Assembly: GCA_019636795.1 (NCBI GenBank)
Contig: JAHBWW010000002.1
Location: forward strand, 372,001 to 436,000
Direction: 5' to 3'
Length of the DNA: 64,000 nt
Source of the DNA: Phycisphaeraceae bacterium
GTDB taxonomy: Bacteria > Planctomycetota > Phycisphaerae > Phycisphaerales > UBA1924
The notes below the pieces were generated by a model that had not been told where the DNA came from, did no database searches, and worked only from the letters and a program-made list of their open reading frames with translations. Position 1 is the first letter of the stretch, and each line of letters begins with the position of its first letter. Of this stretch, positions 1 through 12,300 are shown in pieces. The position numbers and the translations under genes are program-made.

Positions 1-1
1 G

Positions 2-2065
2 GCAACGTCAAACACCAGTTGGGGCATCGAGGTCGGATCAGGCGGCATCCGCGCCATCAAGTTGCAGGCTGACGGCGACTCGATCAAGGTTCTCGACTTC
101 CTTTCCTACGACCACGCCAAAGTTCTCACCACGCCCGAACTCGACCTCGACGACGCCCTGCGCGTCGCCGTCGGAACGCTCGTCAGCCGCCACGATCTCT
201 CCAACTCGCGCATCGCCGTCTCGCTCCCCGGGCATCAGAGTTTCGCACGCTTTGCCAAACTCCCTCCAGTCGAAGCCAAGAAAGTTCCTGACATTGTCAA
301 GTTCGAAGCCGTTCAGCAGATCCCGTTCCCCCTTGCCGATGTCGAGTGGGACTACCAGACATTCGTCAGCCCCGACTCGCCCGAAGTCGAAGTCGGCATC
401 TTCGCCATCACACGCCAACGCATGATGGAACGCCTCAATCTCCTGGCCGACGTCGGCATCACCCCAGATGTCGCCACACTCAGCCCCATCGCCGCGTACA
501 ACTCGTTCGCCTACGACCTCGAGTTCACCGAGAACACCGTCGGCACCATCCTCCTCGACATCGGAACCCAAGCCACCGACCTCGTCATTGCCCACTCAGG
601 CCGCGTCTGGGTCCGCACCTTCCCCATCGGCGGGCATCAGTTCACCGAAGCCCTCGTCGAGCAGTTCAAACTCCCCTATTCCAAAGCCGAAAAACTCAAA
701 CGCGACGCCGAGCAGACCAAGCACGCACGCCACGTCTTCCAGGCCATGCGCCCCGTCTTTACCGACCTCGTGCAGGAAGTCCAGCGATCCATCGGCTACT
801 ACCAGTCCCTTCATCCTCAGGCCGATCTCAAGCGACTCATCGGCATCGGCGCCACCTTCCGCCTCCCAGGACTGCGCAAGTTCCTCAAGCAGCAACTCCA
901 GATCGATGTCTACCGCCTCGAACAGTTCAAACGCATCAATGTCGATGGCCCACGCGCCGGTGAGTTCCAGACCGCTTCACTCAACCTCGCAACCGCCTAT
1001 GGCCTGGCGCTTCAAGGACTCGGAATCGCCACCCTCGAAGCCAACCTCATGCCCGTCAAGATGATCCGCAACGCCATGTGGAAGCGCAAGGTCGCATGGT
1101 TCGGCGCGGCCGCAGCCGTCGCCGCCGCTGCAAGCGCCGCGATGTTCATCCGTCCCGTCATGGACAACAACGCCATCACCGCCGCAGGAACCCCAACCCA
1201 GTTCGATGCCGCGATTCGCGAAGCCGATGGAGCAAAAAGCCGCGCTATGAACGCCGGAGTTCTAACCTCCGAAGGAGAGGCAGCCGCTGCTGAGCAGATG
1301 ATCGGGCTTTTCGATGCCAGCGAGGTCTACGGCCACATCGTCTCCGATGTCGGTCAGATCATCGCTCGCGCACACGAAGCCGCCCGCGCCGAACTCCCCG
1401 CAGGTCAACTTCTCTTCCACCTCGATCGCATCACCACCGATTACCGCGCCCCAGAAGGCGCAGCCGGCTCTTCCGACATGGGCGGCGGATGGAACGAACC
1501 GGGCATGGACTACATGGGAGGCGACGAATGGAGCATCATGCCGCAAGCCATTCCCGGCCGCTCCGCAGCTCCAAGCCAGACCGCCCAATCCGACGAACCC
1601 GACGAGGTCAAATCACTTCGCCGCGTACGTGTTCAGGTTGTCTTGAACACCACACACCCGGCTCCACAGGACTTCGAAATCGAAGTCATCGAGCAATGGC
1701 TCGCCGCAAACAAGACCCGCAATGGCGTGCCATACACCATCGTCGCCGTCGAAGAACCAGGCCGGTTTGATCGCATCACAACCGCCCCTCAGACCGGGTT
1801 CCAGCCAGGACCGCGTTCACCGTTCCCCGGCAGTCAGGGCATCCCGACCGAAATGATCCCCGACGCTCGCAGGCCGGTCAATGCGCCCGATCAGTTCATG
1901 ATCGACGACCGCGGCAACCCAGACCCAGGCCAGAGGACGGACATCGACCTCGAGCGCGTCGCCCCCATCGCTCCGCAACCCAATGAAATTCCCAGATACA
2001 CCAGCCAGTTCACACTCGTCTTCTACGCGGTGCTCGACCCGATGCCCGGCGGAGGTCAATCATGA
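2..2065 (+). CDS. pilM: PilM-like pilus assembly ATPase-fold protein with fused PilN-like membrane module (5' partial)
   Basis: The reading frame is open to the left edge of the window: the codons before the first possible start (TTG at 62) already read as the PilM N-terminal motif WGIEVGSGGIRAIKL, so the gene begins upstream and 62 is not the start. PilM is an actin-fold cytoplasmic protein that docks to PilN and the other inner-membrane parts of type IV pili or type II secretion systems. Visible actin-fold motifs are LLDIGTQATDL (phosphate loop, near 560) and GIGATFRLPGL (near 845). Family members are about 350 residues, but this protein has about 687. After the PilM fold comes LEANLMPVKM, a basic stretch, an alanine-rich membrane segment (about 1100-1150) and a 300-residue region with Gly/Met-rich linkers. 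That resembles a PilN-type protein joined to PilM. The stop overlaps the next start by 4 bp. Confidence 0.85.
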   Translation, partial: ATSNTSWGIEVGSGGIRAIKLQADGDSIKVLDFLSYDHAKVLTTPELDLDDALRVAVGTLVSRHDLSNSRIAVSLPGHQSFARFAKLPPVEAKKVPDIVKFEAVQQIPFPLADVEWDYQTFVSPDSPEVEVGIFAITRQRMMERLNLLADVGITPDVATLSPIAAYNSFAYDLEFTENTVGTILLDIGTQATDLVIAHSGRVWVRTFPIGGHQFTEALVEQFKLPYSKAEKLKRDAEQTKHARHVFQAMRPVFTDLVQEVQRSIGYYQSLHPQADLKRLIGIGATFRLPGLRKFLKQQLQIDVYRLEQFKRINVDGPRAGEFQTASLNLATAYGLALQGLGIATLEANLMPVKMIRNAMWKRKVAWFGAAAAVAAAASAAMFIRPVMDNNAITAAGTPTQFDAAIREADGAKSRAMNAGVLTSEGEAAAAEQMIGLFDASEVYGHIVSDVGQIIARAHEAARAELPAGQLLFHLDRITTDYRAPEGAAGSSDMGGGWNEPGMDYMGGDEWSIMPQAIPGRSAAPSQTAQSDEPDEVKSLRRVRVQVVLNTTHPAPQDFEIEVIEQWLAANKTRNGVPYTIVAVEEPGRFDRITTAPQTGFQPGPRSPFPGSQGIPTEMIPDARRPVNAPDQFMIDDRGNPDPGQRTDIDLERVAPIAPQPNEIPRYTSQFTLVFYAVLDPMPGGGQS

Positions 2066-3453
2066 AAAACGTTCTCGCATGGATCAAGGCCCGCATTCTG
2101 ATTGTTGCACTCAGCGTGCTCATGCTCGCGATGCTGCCCACAGCCTTCATCATCAGTGGCAAACTCAACAAGGATCTGCGCGAACGCCAGACCAAAGCCT
2201 TCAATGATGAAAAGTCCCGCATCAACCGCGCAGCCAAAGTCGATTACAAACTCCCTCGCATCAGCGCCAGCGAGTCCGATGCCGCTCTGAGCGAGTCTCG
2301 CCCGCCCAACGACTTCGTCACCACCTGGTACGCCGAACAGCGCGAGGCACGCCTTGCTCAGGCCGAGCGCGTCGCCGCCGCCACACTCACACTCAATCGC
2401 GCCGAGCACGGTCCCCTCATCGACACCTTCCCACCCCCGCGTCGATCCGATGACCGCACCGTCGGCCGCCGCGCAGCGGTCGACCTCGCACGAGCCATCA
2501 CCGGACAGGGTCGCGGTGCCAGCGGCCGATCGGCCTACGACACACTCTTCGAACGCTTCGGCGCCGGCATGCCACCCTCACGCCAGTCTGTCGCACGCGC
2601 CGTCGCCGACTATGAAACCCGCGAACTCGACGCCATTCAAAACCGCGCCCCCGGCGGACGAGTCACTCCTGAAGCACGCGACACACTCAGCAAGCAACTT
2701 GTCGATCGACGCCTCAGCGAGTATCGCAGACACGCCGAGCAGTTCTCCTTCTATGGCTCGTCAGCCAGCCTCTTTGCCCCTCAACAACTCGGTCAAGCCC
2801 CCGGCCAGCGCCCCGGATCATCCGACGCACGCCCCACCTCGCCATTCCTTGCCGCAATCCCCGAACGCCCCACCGTCGAAGAAGCCTACATCTGGCAGTG
2901 GGATTACTGGATCGTCTCGGACCTCCTTCGAGCCGTCGCTCGCGCCAACCGCGACCAGACCGGCGACGCAACCCCAGTCCGCCTCTCTGTTGTCAAACGC
3001 GTCGAGTCGATCTCCATCGACGCCTTCAACATGCCCAGGGCCCAATCCCTCGGCGACATGGGCGCCGATGCCGGCATGGACATGATGGGAGGTTTCGGCG
3101 ACATGCGCGGCTCGCAACCCGCCGCAGGAGGCGAACTCACCGCCCCACGCGTCACCCTCACCGGCCGCTCAGGTTCCAGCGTCTTCGATATCCGCCACGC
3201 TCGCATCGTCGTCATTGCTTCGAGCGAACGCCTTCCCGTATTCCTCAATGCAATCAAGACCACAAATCTCATGACCGTCACCGATCTGGATATCGAACGC
3301 ATCGACGTGTACAACGACCTGCGCGACGGATTCTTCTATGGCGACGAGCATGTCGTGCGCGCCACCATCGAAGTCGAAACCGTCTGGCTCCGCGACTGGA
3401 CACGAAACTTCATGCCCGACGCCGTCCGTACCGCATTCGGCATCACTGACTGA
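2062..3453 (+). CDS. Single-pass inner-membrane protein of the pilus/secretion assembly, PilN/PilO-like by position
   Basis: The 463-residue protein starts in an ATGA overlap with the PilM-like gene, so the two are probably translationally coupled. It has a short cytoplasmic N-terminus, one membrane segment (about residues 11-33, ILIVALSVLMLAMLPTAFII) and a long region predicted to lie in the periplasm. It carries a Gly/Met/Asp-rich linker (residues about 318-350) like the one in the preceding protein. A compact alpha/beta-looking C-terminal part follows (FDIRHARIVVIASSERLPVFLNAI and onward, in pieces), similar to the ferredoxin-like C-terminal domains of PilN and PilO. No family motif is diagnostic. 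The role rests on the position directly after PilM and on the topology. Confidence 0.7.
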   Translation: MKNVLAWIKARILIVALSVLMLAMLPTAFIISGKLNKDLRERQTKAFNDEKSRINRAAKVDYKLPRISASESDAALSESRPPNDFVTTWYAEQREARLAQAERVAAATLTLNRAEHGPLIDTFPPPRRSDDRTVGRRAAVDLARAITGQGRGASGRSAYDTLFERFGAGMPPSRQSVARAVADYETRELDAIQNRAPGGRVTPEARDTLSKQLVDRRLSEYRRHAEQFSFYGSSASLFAPQQLGQAPGQRPGSSDARPTSPFLAAIPERPTVEEAYIWQWDYWIVSDLLRAVARANRDQTGDATPVRLSVVKRVESISIDAFNMPRAQSLGDMGADAGMDMMGGFGDMRGSQPAAGGELTAPRVTLTGRSGSSVFDIRHARIVVIASSERLPVFLNAIKTTNLMTVTDLDIERIDVYNDLRDGFFYGDEHVVRATIEVETVWLRDWTRNFMPDAVRTAFGITD

Positions 3454-3493
3454 TTACACCGCACCAACGCCCATTGACCCAGGGGATCCGACG

Positions 3494-5689
3494 ATGAAAC
3501 TCAAGGGAATCAGCACAATCGAACAGCATGTCGAGAAGATCGTCCTCGGCGTCATGGTCGCCGTCCTCCTGGGCGTCGTCTCCGCACAGTTCGTCCTCGA
3601 ACCCAATCACGTCGACATCGGTGGCGGACGAAAAGTCAGCCCCGACAAGGTCTTCGCAGAACTCGATCGCGAAGTCAACACCCTCCGCGCCGCTGTCAGG
3701 AATGAAAACCCCGCACTCCCTGATCTCAATACCCCCGATCTCGTCCGCGAATATCAGCAAGCCCTCGCCAACGGCTCAACCCTCCCGAGATCACTCCCCA
3801 TCCCACTCGGTGTCGGCGTAACCATCGGTGGCGAAACCGAGACCGCACAACTCATCTCCGGGCCAATCATGCCCATGCCAGCGCCAGTCCCACAGCAACT
3901 CCTCGGCTACAGCACATGGGTCACCGCAGACCCGTACATTATCGACGAAGCACCCGAATACGCCGCTTACCTCCCGGCCCTGCAACCCTACGATATCGTC
4001 GGCGTCACCGTCGAGGCCTCGCTCGAAGGCGCCAAACTCGCCGACCTCCTCCGCACCGGCGATGGAACACACCGCCCGATTCCCGCAACATGGTGGCGCA
4101 GCGGCGTCGCAGTCCTCGACATCGTCGCCGAACGCCAGCAACAACTCCCCGACGGTGCATGGAGCCCCGCCAAGATCGTCGATCGTTTCCCCGGCTCCAT
4201 CGACCTGCTTCAACGCATGAATCTCACCGCCGAACCTTCCCCCATTCAACTGCGCGAAATGGTCTCTCAAGCCACATCGCTCGTGCGCGAAATTGTTCAG
4301 CCTCCATTCGTCCCGCAGATCGCCGGGCCCGAGTGGGCCGAGCCCAGCCGCGCCATTCCACGCGATTCGCAACTCATGAACATGACCGGCGTCGATCGCT
4401 TGCGCTTCAAGCGGCGGCAACTCCTCGCCGACATTCGCCGCCTCGAAGGCGAACTCGACCCCAATCGCCAGCAGCAGCCACGCTCCACCACCCCCGATCG
4501 CTCCACCGCGCCATTCGTCTCCCCCGGCGGAAGATCCCCCTCCACCGGACGCGAGCCCTCACAACGCACCAGCCCCGAACGCGATCAGCAGGCCGAACAG
4601 CGCCGCGTTGCAAACCTCACCCGCCGCATCGAAAACGCTCAAAGCCAACTCAATGATGTCGAAAGCGAACTTGCGAAGATGGGCTTCCCGGTCACCACCG
4701 CTGACAATCAGCCAACACAACCCGATCCGACTCAGGATTTCGCATCTCGCCTCGACCTGCTCAACGCCGAATCCTTCAAAGTCTGGATTCACGATCTCAA
4801 CGTTGAACCGGGAGGGGTCTATCGCTATCGACTGCGCGTCAAACTCAACAACCCAATCTATGGCAAGGAAACCTCGCTCGACGCCGCTGCCGGCGACAAC
4901 ATGAATCTCGCACGCCAGCCATACGCCCTCGGCTCATGGTCCAACTGGTCCGAGCCAATCCTCGTCGGTGAACAGACCTACGTCTTCATGGCCGCCGCCG
5001 ACGAGGCCATGGCACGCCAGCAGGGCATCGGTGCCGCAATCGGCAGCGGCGACGCAAACGTCTCCGCCGAGGTCTACCACATGTACTACGGCCACTACCG
5101 CCGCGGAACCATGACTCTCAGGCCAGGCGATACCGTCATGACCGATGTTCGCGTCCCCACAGGCCTCTACCTCTTCGACACTCAGAAAGTCACCAGACAG
5201 GACGCCTACACCCTCTTAGGCCTCAACCCCAACACCGGCACACGCCAGACCGGCACCCCCGGACTCAACCCGGGCCGCGACTGGCAGGAACCATCAGACA
5301 TCTTCATCCCTGGCGACCGCATCCCCAGCGACCGCATTCCCGGACGACAATCCGTCCCGGACGATCGCGTACCAACTCAAACTCAGACCCCCGCAACCGG
5401 AAACCCCATTGACGTCTCCGAAGCCCTCCCCGATGGCGTCACCGAGGCCCCCCAACGCATCACCATCTCCATCGACTCCATGCTCCTCGAAGTTGTCAAA
5501 CTCCCTATTACCCTCCAGGGAACAGGCACCGGGGGCATCGAGCAGGCACGCCCAATCTTTTACGCCTACTTCCAGAGCGAAGGCGGATTGATCGAACGCC
5601 GCCGCCCCGATCTGGACCGCTCAGGGCCTTCCTATGGCTTGGTTCGGGCCTCATACATCCTCGGCTCCCCCTCCGCCGCTGACGAATAA
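3494..5689 (+). CDS. Large single-pass membrane protein, third gene of the PilM operon
   Basis: Start chosen at ATG 3494 (MKLKGISTIEQHVEKIVLG), which has AGGGGA 8 bases upstream. The frame is open back to 3338, but that would overlap the preceding gene by 116 bp. The 731-residue protein has one N-terminal membrane segment (about residues 16-38). A long soluble part follows with a Pro/Ser/Arg-rich linker and a predicted coiled coil (about 330-420, RRQLLADIRRLEGELDPNR and VANLTRRIENAQSQLNDVES). Next is a beta-rich part (KVWIHDLNVEPGGVYRYRLRV) and a low-complexity stretch with the repeated motif GDRIPSDRIPGR. It is not recognised as a named family. The context and topology suggest a periplasmic platform subunit of the same pilus or secretion machine (inference). 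Confidence 0.7.
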   Translation: MKLKGISTIEQHVEKIVLGVMVAVLLGVVSAQFVLEPNHVDIGGGRKVSPDKVFAELDREVNTLRAAVRNENPALPDLNTPDLVREYQQALANGSTLPRSLPIPLGVGVTIGGETETAQLISGPIMPMPAPVPQQLLGYSTWVTADPYIIDEAPEYAAYLPALQPYDIVGVTVEASLEGAKLADLLRTGDGTHRPIPATWWRSGVAVLDIVAERQQQLPDGAWSPAKIVDRFPGSIDLLQRMNLTAEPSPIQLREMVSQATSLVREIVQPPFVPQIAGPEWAEPSRAIPRDSQLMNMTGVDRLRFKRRQLLADIRRLEGELDPNRQQQPRSTTPDRSTAPFVSPGGRSPSTGREPSQRTSPERDQQAEQRRVANLTRRIENAQSQLNDVESELAKMGFPVTTADNQPTQPDPTQDFASRLDLLNAESFKVWIHDLNVEPGGVYRYRLRVKLNNPIYGKETSLDAAAGDNMNLARQPYALGSWSNWSEPILVGEQTYVFMAAADEAMARQQGIGAAIGSGDANVSAEVYHMYYGHYRRGTMTLRPGDTVMTDVRVPTGLYLFDTQKVTRQDAYTLLGLNPNTGTRQTGTPGLNPGRDWQEPSDIFIPGDRIPSDRIPGRQSVPDDRVPTQTQTPATGNPIDVSEALPDGVTEAPQRITISIDSMLLEVVKLPITLQGTGTGGIEQARPIFYAYFQSEGGLIERRRPDLDRSGPSYGLVRASYILGSPSAADE

Positions 5690-5841
5690 CCCGCAAGTCG
5701 AGCCCGCCATTCACCTTCCTCGTAACCGCAGCTCTAAGCGCGACGATACCGCCCCGCGATCGTTTTGGACGCAAGATCCTCCCGTCAGCCATCGCCGTAC
5801 CTGGGGTCAACCCGTAATGATTCGTGCACATCGCAAAAAGA

Positions 5842-5876
5842 AAGCCTCAGATCCCGATTTCGGAGGCCTGAGGCTT
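5842..5876 (+). repeat. Inverted repeat just upstream of, and touching, the rRNA promoter
   Basis: The sequence AAGCCTCAG (5842-5850) is repeated inverted as CTGAGGCTT (5868-5876), a perfect 9-bp stem with a 17-base loop. Its last two bases are the first two bases of the -35 hexamer. A T-rich tail is present only when it is read on the minus strand, so it is not an ordinary terminator for the pilus genes. It could be an operator or the remains of a terminator. Confidence 0.55.
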
Positions 5877-5902
5877 GACGTGGGCGAGTTGGCGGATAGT
5901 AT
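5875..5902 (+). promoter_or_regulatory. Predicted sigma-70-type promoter of the 23S-5S unit
   Basis: TTGACG (5875-5880) and TAGTAT (5897-5902) are separated by 16 bases. A C-rich stretch follows the -10 element. The site lies 280 bases before the mature 23S 5' end with no gene in between, which fits a dedicated rRNA promoter. Confidence 0.7.
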
Positions 5903-5987
5903 CCCCCCGCCTCTCGAATCGGCTTGAAAACACGCCGCTTCGAAAGGCAAATCGGGCACGTTCAGGGTGATCCTGAGCAACGCCCAA

Positions 5988-6000
5988 CGCTCTTTGACAA
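5988..6000 (+). promoter_or_regulatory. boxA-like antitermination signal in the rRNA leader
   Basis: The 13 bases CGCTCTTTGACAA match the bacterial boxA consensus TGCTCTTTAACAA at 11 positions. They lie between the promoter and the 23S gene, where Nus-factor antitermination complexes load. An 8-bp leader hairpin follows (CGTCCCCT at 6019-6026 with AGGGGACG at 6043-6050). Confidence 0.7.
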
Positions 6001-6157
6001 CTGGATATGAACGAGTGGCGTCCCCTTCCTTCTCACTATTGGAGGGGACGATTGATTGAGTATCTCGAGATGCGTGCGGCGAGCGTTCGGAGCGTGCCTG
6101 CTCCGGACCCGATTGCGACAGCAAAGTCGCAGTTGGCTGGTACATATCGTCGGCAGT

Positions 6158-6181
6158 CGTGTTGCGACTTCCGGTAGGTGT

Positions 6182-6187
<6 letters not shown>
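6158..6187 (+). other. 5' arm of the 23S rRNA processing stem
   Basis: This stretch is nearly the reverse complement of 8921-8952; for example GGTAGGTGTGATCAG here faces CTGATCACTCCTACC there. The two arms would form a stem of about 30 bp around 23S rRNA, the usual RNase III substrate. Confidence 0.75.
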
Positions 6188-8920
<2,733 letters not shown>

Positions 8921-8928
<8 letters not shown>

Positions 8929-8952
8929 TCCTACCAGACGTCGCAGCACACG
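8921..8952 (+). other. 3' arm of the 23S rRNA processing stem
   Basis: This is the partner of 6158-6187. Pairing continues past the mature 3' end through CTACCAGACGTCGCAGCACAC, with a few mismatches against the 5' arm. Confidence 0.75.
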
Positions 8953-9055
8953 TCTAGAGATACAAACAATGAGCACCGGCCCAACAAAAGCCAACGCTCC
9001 CACTCGTTCATTCCGGCACATCACGCCGCTGTCGCTCACCCGCGACACCGGCGAT

Positions 9056-9163
9056 TGTCGGTGACCATAGGCTCGGAGAAACACCTGTTCCCATTCCGAA
9101 CACAGCAGTTAAGCCTGAGCCGCCGATGATACTGTTCAGCGGGAAAGTAGGTCATCGCCGACG
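9056..9163 (+). rRNA. rrf: 5S ribosomal RNA
   Basis: The sequence contains the diagnostic 5S core CACCTGTTCCCATTCCGAAC and CAGTTAAGCCTGAGCC, followed by GATGATACTG and GGGAAAGTAGG. Helix I forms between GTCGGTGA at the start and TCGCCGAC at the end. The gene lies about 130 bases after 23S and before a strong terminator, with no tRNA between the two rRNAs. The ends are accurate to a few bases. Confidence 0.95.
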
Positions 9164-9167
9164 CTTG

Positions 9168-9206
9168 AACCCCTCGACCTCAAAAATCGAGGGGTTCTCC
9201 TTTTTG
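9168..9206 (+). terminator. Rho-independent terminator of the 23S-5S unit
   Basis: AACCCCTCGA (9168-9177) pairs perfectly with TCGAGGGGTT (9187-9196) around a 9-base loop. A CTCCTTTTTG tail follows directly. Confidence 0.9.
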
Positions 9207-9318
9207 TCCCACACATTCCACACCACACCACATCCCACACGATGACATCGCTTCCTCTCTTGACATCGCTTCCTGATAACCAGGCACGCACTTCCCTCAC
9301 CGCCTGATCCCAGTGCGA

Positions 9319-12300
9319 TCAGCCGCCCCCACCACCACTCCCGCCACCACGGTTCCCCCGAAGCAGATCCTGGATCCCACGCTTCACAGCATCATCCAGC
9401 AGCCGCTCAGGCTTGAACAGATCCCCGGTCGCCTTCGAAAAGTCCGGCGTCCACCGCGACGCATCCAAAGCCCCCGCATTCGTCATCGGCACCATCACAT
9501 TCCCATTGATGAACTCCCGGGCCAACCCGGTGATCCCAAACGCTTCCACCGCAAACGCCCCCGCCGGCATCATCACCAGCAAGTTCTTGCGCTGCTTGAC
9601 CACATCAATATCGCCACGACTCGTAAACGTGAACTCGCCCAGCGGCACCGCCAGATTGTCATAATTCACCACCCCCTTGGCCATCGAAACATCAAACGGA
9701 CTGATATCCCCCCCGATCTCCCCAAGCGCCCGCTGACCAGTCAACTTCAACGCTCCCTCGATCGGGCCGCCAAGTGTGTACCGCAATGACCCCGGCGATG
9801 CCTTGAGCACAAAGGCCATATCCTCGATCGCCCCGCTCATCGGAATCCTCGCCGAAGAAATATCGATCCGCGACGGAGCCTGCGCCCCGTCCCTCTTCTC
9901 CACCCCCGCAAAAATCGGCACCACCCCAAACACGCGCTTCGAAAACGCCTGCCGAATCTCCGACAACTGCATGTAACTCCCACTATCGATCACAAGGAAC
10001 CCGTTCTCCAGGACTCCATCAGCCCGGTCATCCCTGAACGACCCGGTGATCTTGGTGCTCGCGGTAGGCGTCCGAGCCTCGAGCGAAATTGTGCCGCCCT
10101 CAAGCGGCGCTCGCACCACCGCTAGCTCGCCCTGAATCTCGTTCCCGAGCATCTCCGTCAGCCACCCGTTCATCCCCGAAAGAGCATCAACCAGTGAGGT
10201 TGGAATGTGCCGTATTGATCCATTTGCATTCAAGTACGCCTTGTCCGGCGTCAGCACCCCGCCTTGCGCAAGGCTCATCACCTGCGCCTTCAGATCGACC
10301 GCACGCGCCGCATTCGCCGCATCCAGTTGCACGTCGGCCGAAACTTCCGCATCGACCATCGTGCCCGGCCGATCCGACTTGGCCGTCACCAGCAAGCGCC
10401 GGAATGCCCGCTTCTGTCCGCCCGGAAGCACCACGTCAAACTGTGGCACACGCGCAACCATATCGACCGCAAACCCGATTCCCTCCACCGCCCGCTCGCT
10501 CGAAGGCAGCGACAACTGCCTTACATCCAGATCCAGCTCAACGCCCCCCGTCACACTCGGTGCCTTGTCGCCCATCGATTGCGCAAAACGCCGCGAGATC
10601 CACCGCTCATCTCCACGCCACTTCGCCGTCACAGGCCTATCGAGCACAATCGCGCCCGAACGCATCGTCGCATGAACCGCCGACATCTCGCGCAGCGCCG
10701 GAGCCGTAAATGTCGCCACCACTTTCGTCGACTCGGTCGCAGCATCGACCGATGCTTCCGCATTCACCCCCACTGTGTCGCCAAGCAATCCCTGATACAA
10801 ATCATCCGAACCAAGCAACCGATCCGCCCACGCTGTCCGAAGCCCCGTCGCCACCACATTTCCGCGCACCGGCCCCGCAACCTCGGCCCCGATCGTTGTC
10901 GCCACATCCGCTCGAATCTCGCCGATCCTGGCTCGCTCCGCGTTCTCGATCGTCGATTGTGCATTGACCGTGATCGGCATCGCCGAAGTCGTATCGTCAG
11001 CCTCGCGCAGCACAAGCCTCGTCTTCGCATTCGTCGTCACACGCAACGCCGACGCATCGAGCCCTTCGAGCGTCAATGCCGAAGTTGACGCCGTCAGATC
11101 AACCTCGCGGCCGTTCTTCAGCGTTCCCTGCGCCCGCAGCGCAGTAGCCCCCGAAACACGCACCGTATCCGCCATCTCAGGCAGAAACGCGCGCATGACC
11201 TGCTCCATACTTGGCCGCGAGAGTCGCACTTCCGCCCCGAACTCCGCTTCGATGGGCTTATCACTCATCGTCGCCTTGGCATTCAGGTCCAGCCGCTCGC
11301 CCTTGGCACTCACCGCCGCAACCGTCACCGCGCTTGATTCAACCGTCGCATTCACCGAAAAGTTCGCGCCTGCGATATCCGCAGCCAGCGCATTGGCATC
11401 AATGCCCTCGATGTTGCCGAGCCGAATCAACTGCGCAAGCAACGACGCCGGAATCTCCGCAAACGAAACCTTCCCTCGCGGCGACAACGCCGGCACCGCC
11501 CACTCGCCGCCGCCCAGCGCCGCCATCAGCCCCGGCACCTCGATCTCGCCCGCTCCGCGAATCTGCTGCCGCTCGTTGTACAGCACTGCTGTGATGTCGG
11601 TCTTGAACACTTCCCCAGGCCGCACGCGCGTGTTGAGCACAATCTGCCTCAACTCCGGTGCCATGCGCTGCTCAACGCCCGGAAGATCCACAAACACCGT
11701 CCGCACCGCCACACGCGACGCCAGATCCAGTCTCTCGATCAGAGGCTGCCGTGTTGCTCTATCCAGTGGCAGCACAAATCGACTCAGCGAAAACTCGAGC
11801 GAACCGCCCTCACGCCGAATCGACGCCTGCTCACCAAGATCCACCATCGAACCCAGAAGCTCACCAAGCCCCGCATGCGACAGCGTGAACCCTGCCGGAT
11901 CCAGCGATACCGCCTCTTCCCGCAGCAAAAACGCCCCGTCCGCAAGCAAACGCTCCGACGTCAACCCTAACTTGATCTGCGTCGTCCCGCCGCCCAGCGA
12001 GGCCGCTTCCAACTCCAGATCCACCGTCGGCCCAACCAGCGCGCCAGCATCCACACCCGAAGCCCTCAGGAATGGCTCCGCAATCGCTGTCGAAACCCCC
12101 ACCAACTCGGCGCGCCCCACAACCGCCGACGGGAAACCAAAACTCCATCCACCCTCATTCCCAACCACCCCGTCAATGCGAAACTCCGCCGCAGCCTGAC
12201 CCGCCGGTTGACCGTCGAACTTCCCCGATGCCACACTGCGGATCCGCGCCGCCCGCGCAGGCCCCGCAAACTCCATGAGCGCGCCGACCTGGTTGATCGC

